A DNA stretch of 64,000 bases from Amoebophrya sp. A120 (lineage: Eukaryota > Sar > Dinophyceae > Syndiniales > Amoebophryaceae), in assembly GCA_905178155.1 (NCBI GenBank), contig CAJINV010000014.1:1753984-1817983 (forward strand), given 5' to 3'. The position numbers were made by a program, and so were the translations under genes. Positions 61,301 through 64,000 of the stretch are shown one piece after another (within the stretch, counting starts at the first letter, position 1; each line of letters opens with the position of its first letter). The notes beneath the pieces were generated by a model. It ran no database searches, was not told the DNA's origin, and was given only the letters and a program-made list of their open reading frames with translations.

Positions 61301-63223
61301 CTTTCCCAGTTGAACTCGCTGGCGCAATTTTGTTCGAAGGCGAGGAGGAAACGCTGGTGATTGCCATCGCCAACCCGGCCGAGTTGGTGCCTCCAGATGT
61401 TGCTGGACCGGCGCCAGAGGTCGTGGCATTTCCTCTTTTGTTGCCACCTCCGGTCGTGGGCGAAGTTTTGTTCTTTGCACTCGTCTGCCCTGAGGTGGAC
61501 TTACCACTCGTCCCACGTCCTTGCTTGTTCTGCGTAGAAGTCGGAGCCCGCGCACCTCCTGCGGCGCCTTGCGCTGTCGCTCCGCCCCCCGTCGCGTCTG
61601 CTTCGCCCGCCCCTGCTTGCTCCAGTGCGAGTTGCTTTTCCGCCTGTTTCCGCTTCCACACTTCCTCACACTGATCGAAGTACCATTGGAAGCCCTTCTT
61701 GGCGTCGTCGTAAAAATCTTCGCGGAGCGTCCGCGGATCAAAGTACGTTTGCTCGTTCAGCTTACCGCGGATTACCAGGTTTGTGTAGATCTCTCCGGTG
61801 TTCACTACTCGGACCAGGTCGGTGTCCCGCTTCGGCTCTTCTATCGGGAAGGGGGGGAGAAAAGCCGAATTCGAAGAAAACATTTTCTGCTGATCGCCGC
61901 CTGGATGTTGACGTTGACCTCCTGTTGTACTTCTACTTGTGTTCGACGTCCCACCGCCCAGCGAAAGTTGCAGCTGTTGATTTTGGTTTCTATTCGAGTT
62001 ATTTGGAGAAGCAGTAGCAGCCCCTGTCCCTGAGTTATTTGCAGCTTTATTTGACACGCCACCACCCGCCTTCTTGACGCCTTTAACATTCGAGCTGTTT
62101 TTATTTCCTCCTCCTGCACTACTACCACTTTTCCCCCCGCCACTAGAAGTCGCACCGGTATTCGTCAAGGCAGAGAACACCATCGTTGCAGCGGCTTTGA
62201 GTTTCGCCTTTGCGCCTTTGGCGTTCGCAAGTGTAGCCCCAGTTGTTCCATCTTTGTCGCCCGTGGCCTGTTTGCTTTTCATCCCTTCCGCCTCGATCTC
62301 CAGATTGCGGTCGATCCGGACCTCCATCAGGATGCCTTTGTAGTCGGTGTGGGAGGGTATGATGTTGCGGGTGGAGAGCGGGTCGTCGAGACACTCGCAG
62401 CACTGCACTTGAAATTTTTTTTCCGATAATTCCTCGTCGTTCATGATTTCCACCGCCTCCTCGCTGTACCAGCCCGAGAACACCCTTCGCGGGAAGACGC
62501 GCAGATTCGGGTCCAGCACCCGCTTCACCTTGCGGATTATGCAATGCAAATTTATAATTCCCGCTTATGGAGGACACACAAAGACATCAACTTGTCATGC
62601 AGAATTGGCTTGGAAGGTAAGTTCCGTCATGCAGACGCCGTGTTTGTATTTGTACTATGTAGTTGTTCTTGTAAGGGAATATCACTACATTTCCTGTGGA
62701 TACGGATCCGCAACAGTACATCGGCCGCGCTCTTCACTTTACGAGAAAAGTTCATGAGCTTGCCCATGGTGCCGATCGTGCTGCTGGTCGTACTCGACGG
62801 GCGCGACCCCGCCCCGCGCGTGCTGGGCCGAGACTTCGCGGCATTCTCGTAGTCGAAGAACGCCCCTTTGGTGTGGATGTCGGTGAAGACCGCTTGCGTG
62901 TTGTCCGGCGTTTTTCGCAGCTGCTTCAAGCAGGCACGGACGTGCTTCAGCTGGCTCACCGTCTGATCGGCGTACGGGACCCGCATCCGGCTGCCGGTGC
63001 CATACCGCAGGATTTTCTCGTACAAGTCGTCCTCGAGCTTCTGCTCAAATTTCTCGTAAAATCGCAGGGTCCCAAACTCGTACAGTGGGGGTTTGCGCTG
63101 GGGCGGTGGCAGTTGCGGTGGCGGCTGCGGGCTGGGGGAAGCCGAAGCGCCATTTTCGAAGGAAACCGGCAGCGGCACCTCCTCCGACATGAGTACTTTC
63201 GTTTCCGCCGGAACAAGTATCAA
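52355..63223 (-). CDS. Giant multi-exon protein (about 2,394 residues), unknown; carries a retroelement-like insertion
   Basis: Exons 63223-62703, 62532-60366, 60176-59664, 59408-59243, 59116-58984, 58717-58615, 58345-57281, 56967-56911, 56653-55303 then 53616-52755, and 52601-52355 sum to 7,185 nt, one open frame ending TGA. One intron (60177-60365) is GT-AG in phase 0; the rest are introners. The chain mixes charged helical parts (RFEKLKWFARRRLAWKHF, RLFQEKWQEYLLGKTD) with Ser/Gly/Asn low-complexity runs. No catalytic motif or membrane segment seen. A cytoskeletal or flagellar role is possible but not shown. The frame is split by the 53617-55302 insertion unless that is an assembly artefact. 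Confidence 0.65.
52607..52754. mobile_element. Introner element, family A (148 bp)
   Basis: TSD gttgg at 52602-52606 and 52755-52759. Ends tatgcattgcaaaagtat and cgatacttttgcacaggata. Nearly the same sequence as 34936-35080. Confidence 0.95.
53617..53671. repeat. 55-bp direct repeat, left copy
   Basis: Begins ggcctttcaaccccgaggg and is identical to 55303-55357. It encodes NQNDDVAYHEPSGLKG of the giant gene in both places. Confidence 0.95.
53672..55302 (-). mobile_element. Retroelement-like insertion in the giant gene
   Basis: 1,631 bp of sequence unlike its host, bounded by the 55-bp direct repeat. It carries a K/A-rich ORF and an RNase H-type tail but no reverse transcriptase core. It looks like an internally deleted retroelement copy; a scaffold-joining artefact is the alternative. 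Confidence 0.55.
54148..54857 (-). pseudogene. Retroelement ORF remnant (K/A-rich gag-like part plus RNase H-type tail)
   Basis: The first frame starts MPAKAKAKH at 54857: a Lys/Ala/Pro-rich basic region, then acidic DEEEICAALL. The second frame (54438-54148) reads FAIVPYFEWLPSGENVADATTR, resembling the W-x-PS-x-x-N-x-AD-x-x-(S/T)R segment near the RNase H/C-terminal end of several retroelement polyproteins. The two overlap out of frame and no RT motif (xxDD) lies between, so the element is deleted and non-autonomous. Confidence 0.5.
55303..55357. repeat. 55-bp direct repeat, right copy
   Basis: Identical to 53617-53671. Host exon sequence continues in frame above this copy and below the left copy. 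Confidence 0.95.
56659..56910. mobile_element. Introner element, family B
   Basis: TSD ccccg at 56654-56658 and 56911-56915. Ends tatcaaatgtaaaaatg and perfect inverse with gtctgggtctgg. Confidence 0.95.
56973..57280. mobile_element. Introner element, family C
   Basis: TSD tttcg at 56968-56972 and 57281-57285. Removal joins GPIPK to SNLGS. Confidence 0.9.
58351..58614. mobile_element. Introner element, family G
   Basis: TSD cgagc/cgagt. Starts tatgcaagaaaaaaag; right end diverged (cctttttcatcctgggta). Removal joins DRHS to RLFQE. Confidence 0.75.
58723..58983. mobile_element. Introner element, family B
   Basis: TSD ttgcc at 58718-58722 and 58984-58988. Ends tatgcattgcaaatatg and inverse. 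Removal joins SSTKG to KWWIQ. Confidence 0.95.
59122..59242. mobile_element. Introner element, family A (121 bp, internally deleted)
   Basis: TSD tgtac at 59117-59121 and 59243-59247. Same ends as 52607 but about 27 bp shorter inside. Removal joins WQRRY to SKEYK. Confidence 0.95.
59414..59663. mobile_element. Introner element, family F
   Basis: TSD ttgga at 59409-59413 and 59664-59668. Ends tatgagagtacacaact and attgtgcactctcgta. Removal joins GDVRIQ to VVKTT. Confidence 0.9.
62538..62702. mobile_element. Introner element, unclassified (A-like left end)
   Basis: TSD cggat at 62533-62537 and 62703-62707. Ends tatgcaatgcaaattt and aaatttcctgt-like sequence finishing ggata. Removal joins VLLRIR to KVKRV. 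Confidence 0.85.
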
Positions 63224-64000
63224 GGTTCCGGCTCTTCCCCTGCCCTAGGAGGTGGTGACTGACGCTCCCGCGCTAGAGGGTCGTGGTCCCCTGTACTAGC
63301 AGGTGGTGCGTCTTGTCGGCGCCGACATGGGTTAACTTTACCTCTAAACGACACAGCATGGCATTTGATGTTCAACTGGAGGGCGAACAGATAACTGACG
63401 ATCATGAAAGAGCGAAGACAGACAGTTTTCCGAGATCACGGCTTATAGCATCTTTACCAGTGGCTACCAATTATGATGAATCATGTAAATTTACAAAACA
63501 ATGGAAAAATCATGTAAATTACAATTTTATGGAGTAATTACAAACCGCGTTGAATGGATAGGGATAGCAGGAGCCCCGAGACCGTAGCAGATCACATCAC
63601 GATGACAGCTGTAGACCACGACTAGCATGATAACGGGACGCTCGGGCTCGCGAAGATAGAAGAAACTCTTGCTCTTATAGCTGAAGAACGACAACGACTG
63701 AGACGATCACGATACATACGATGCATGGTGGCAACGAAAACACTCAGCGCGCCTTTCCCTGGAAGAGAAAGGGGCCACCAGAGCCAGTTCTTGTACCTTT
63801 TTTTCCATCTCACAGCATAGGCACCTCCGTCTGAAACGAAGAAACCTACGAATGTTCGATGCAAATAAATAGCGCTGGACAATATCTGGATTTTCGGACA
63901 AAGTGAGTTTCTCGCGAGGTCGCGCTGCTGCACCAACCTCTAGCGCCCAAGGACATGGCTCGTCTTGTTAATCTTCTACATGTACATGTGGAATCAAACT
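63224..64000. other. Upstream region of the giant gene, no gene seen
   Basis: No supported ORF. A short direct repeat (atcatgtaaatttaca/atcatgtaaattaca) is present near 63481-63522. Confidence 0.5.

Overview
The window is nuclear DNA from a eukaryote, most likely a dinoflagellate-lineage alveolate. Every supported gene lies on the minus strand, head to tail. Most introns lack GT-AG ends and are short inverted-repeat elements flanked by target-site duplications (TSDs). Published genomes of the parasitic syndinian Amoebophrya are known for such introner elements, so that genus is the best guess. This is inference; there is no rRNA here to confirm it.

Layout, left to right. 1-8020: a large single-pass membrane EF-hand protein with three GT-AG introns and one introner; it runs off the left edge. 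8063-9480: upstream repeats, including a seven-copy array of hairpin units. 9745-10527: a small, probably truncated EF-hand gene. 11441-13801: a membrane-anchored SGNH/GDSL-type hydrolase. 14884-24602 and 26425-38537: two tandem paralogues (gene A and gene B) of a long EF-hand protein with low-complexity stalks and a C-terminal membrane segment. Their EF-hand regions are cut by about 13 and 21 introners. 39528-41640: a small basic protein and mitochondrial ribosomal protein uS5. 41758-45601: a 716-residue protein with a mitochondrial-looking N-terminus. 46133-51032: an Hsp70 with ten introns, three GT-AG and seven introners. 51680-52247: a fucolectin-like surface protein cut by a 100-N gap. 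52355-63223: a gene for a protein of about 2,394 residues, interrupted by a 1.7-kb retroelement-like insertion between 55-bp direct repeats.

The most unusual content is the introner population. At least nine terminal sequences (families A, B, C, D, E, F, G, J and L in this annotation) share the same design. The intron starts TAT and ends ATA, carries terminal inverted repeats, and usually sits between 5-bp TSDs. Removing the element plus one TSD copy restores the reading frame exactly. I checked this codon by codon in Hsp70 (755 codons), the hydrolase (702), the 716-residue gene and the giant gene, and across the EF-hand part of gene A. Several elements are nested or abut each other with 2-3 nt of exon left between them. 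The two EF-hand paralogues share no intron position, so the elements were active after the duplication.

Limits: exon ends are good to within the TSD (about 5 nt). The 5' ends of gene A, uS5m and Hsp70 are uncertain. No searches or transcript data were available.
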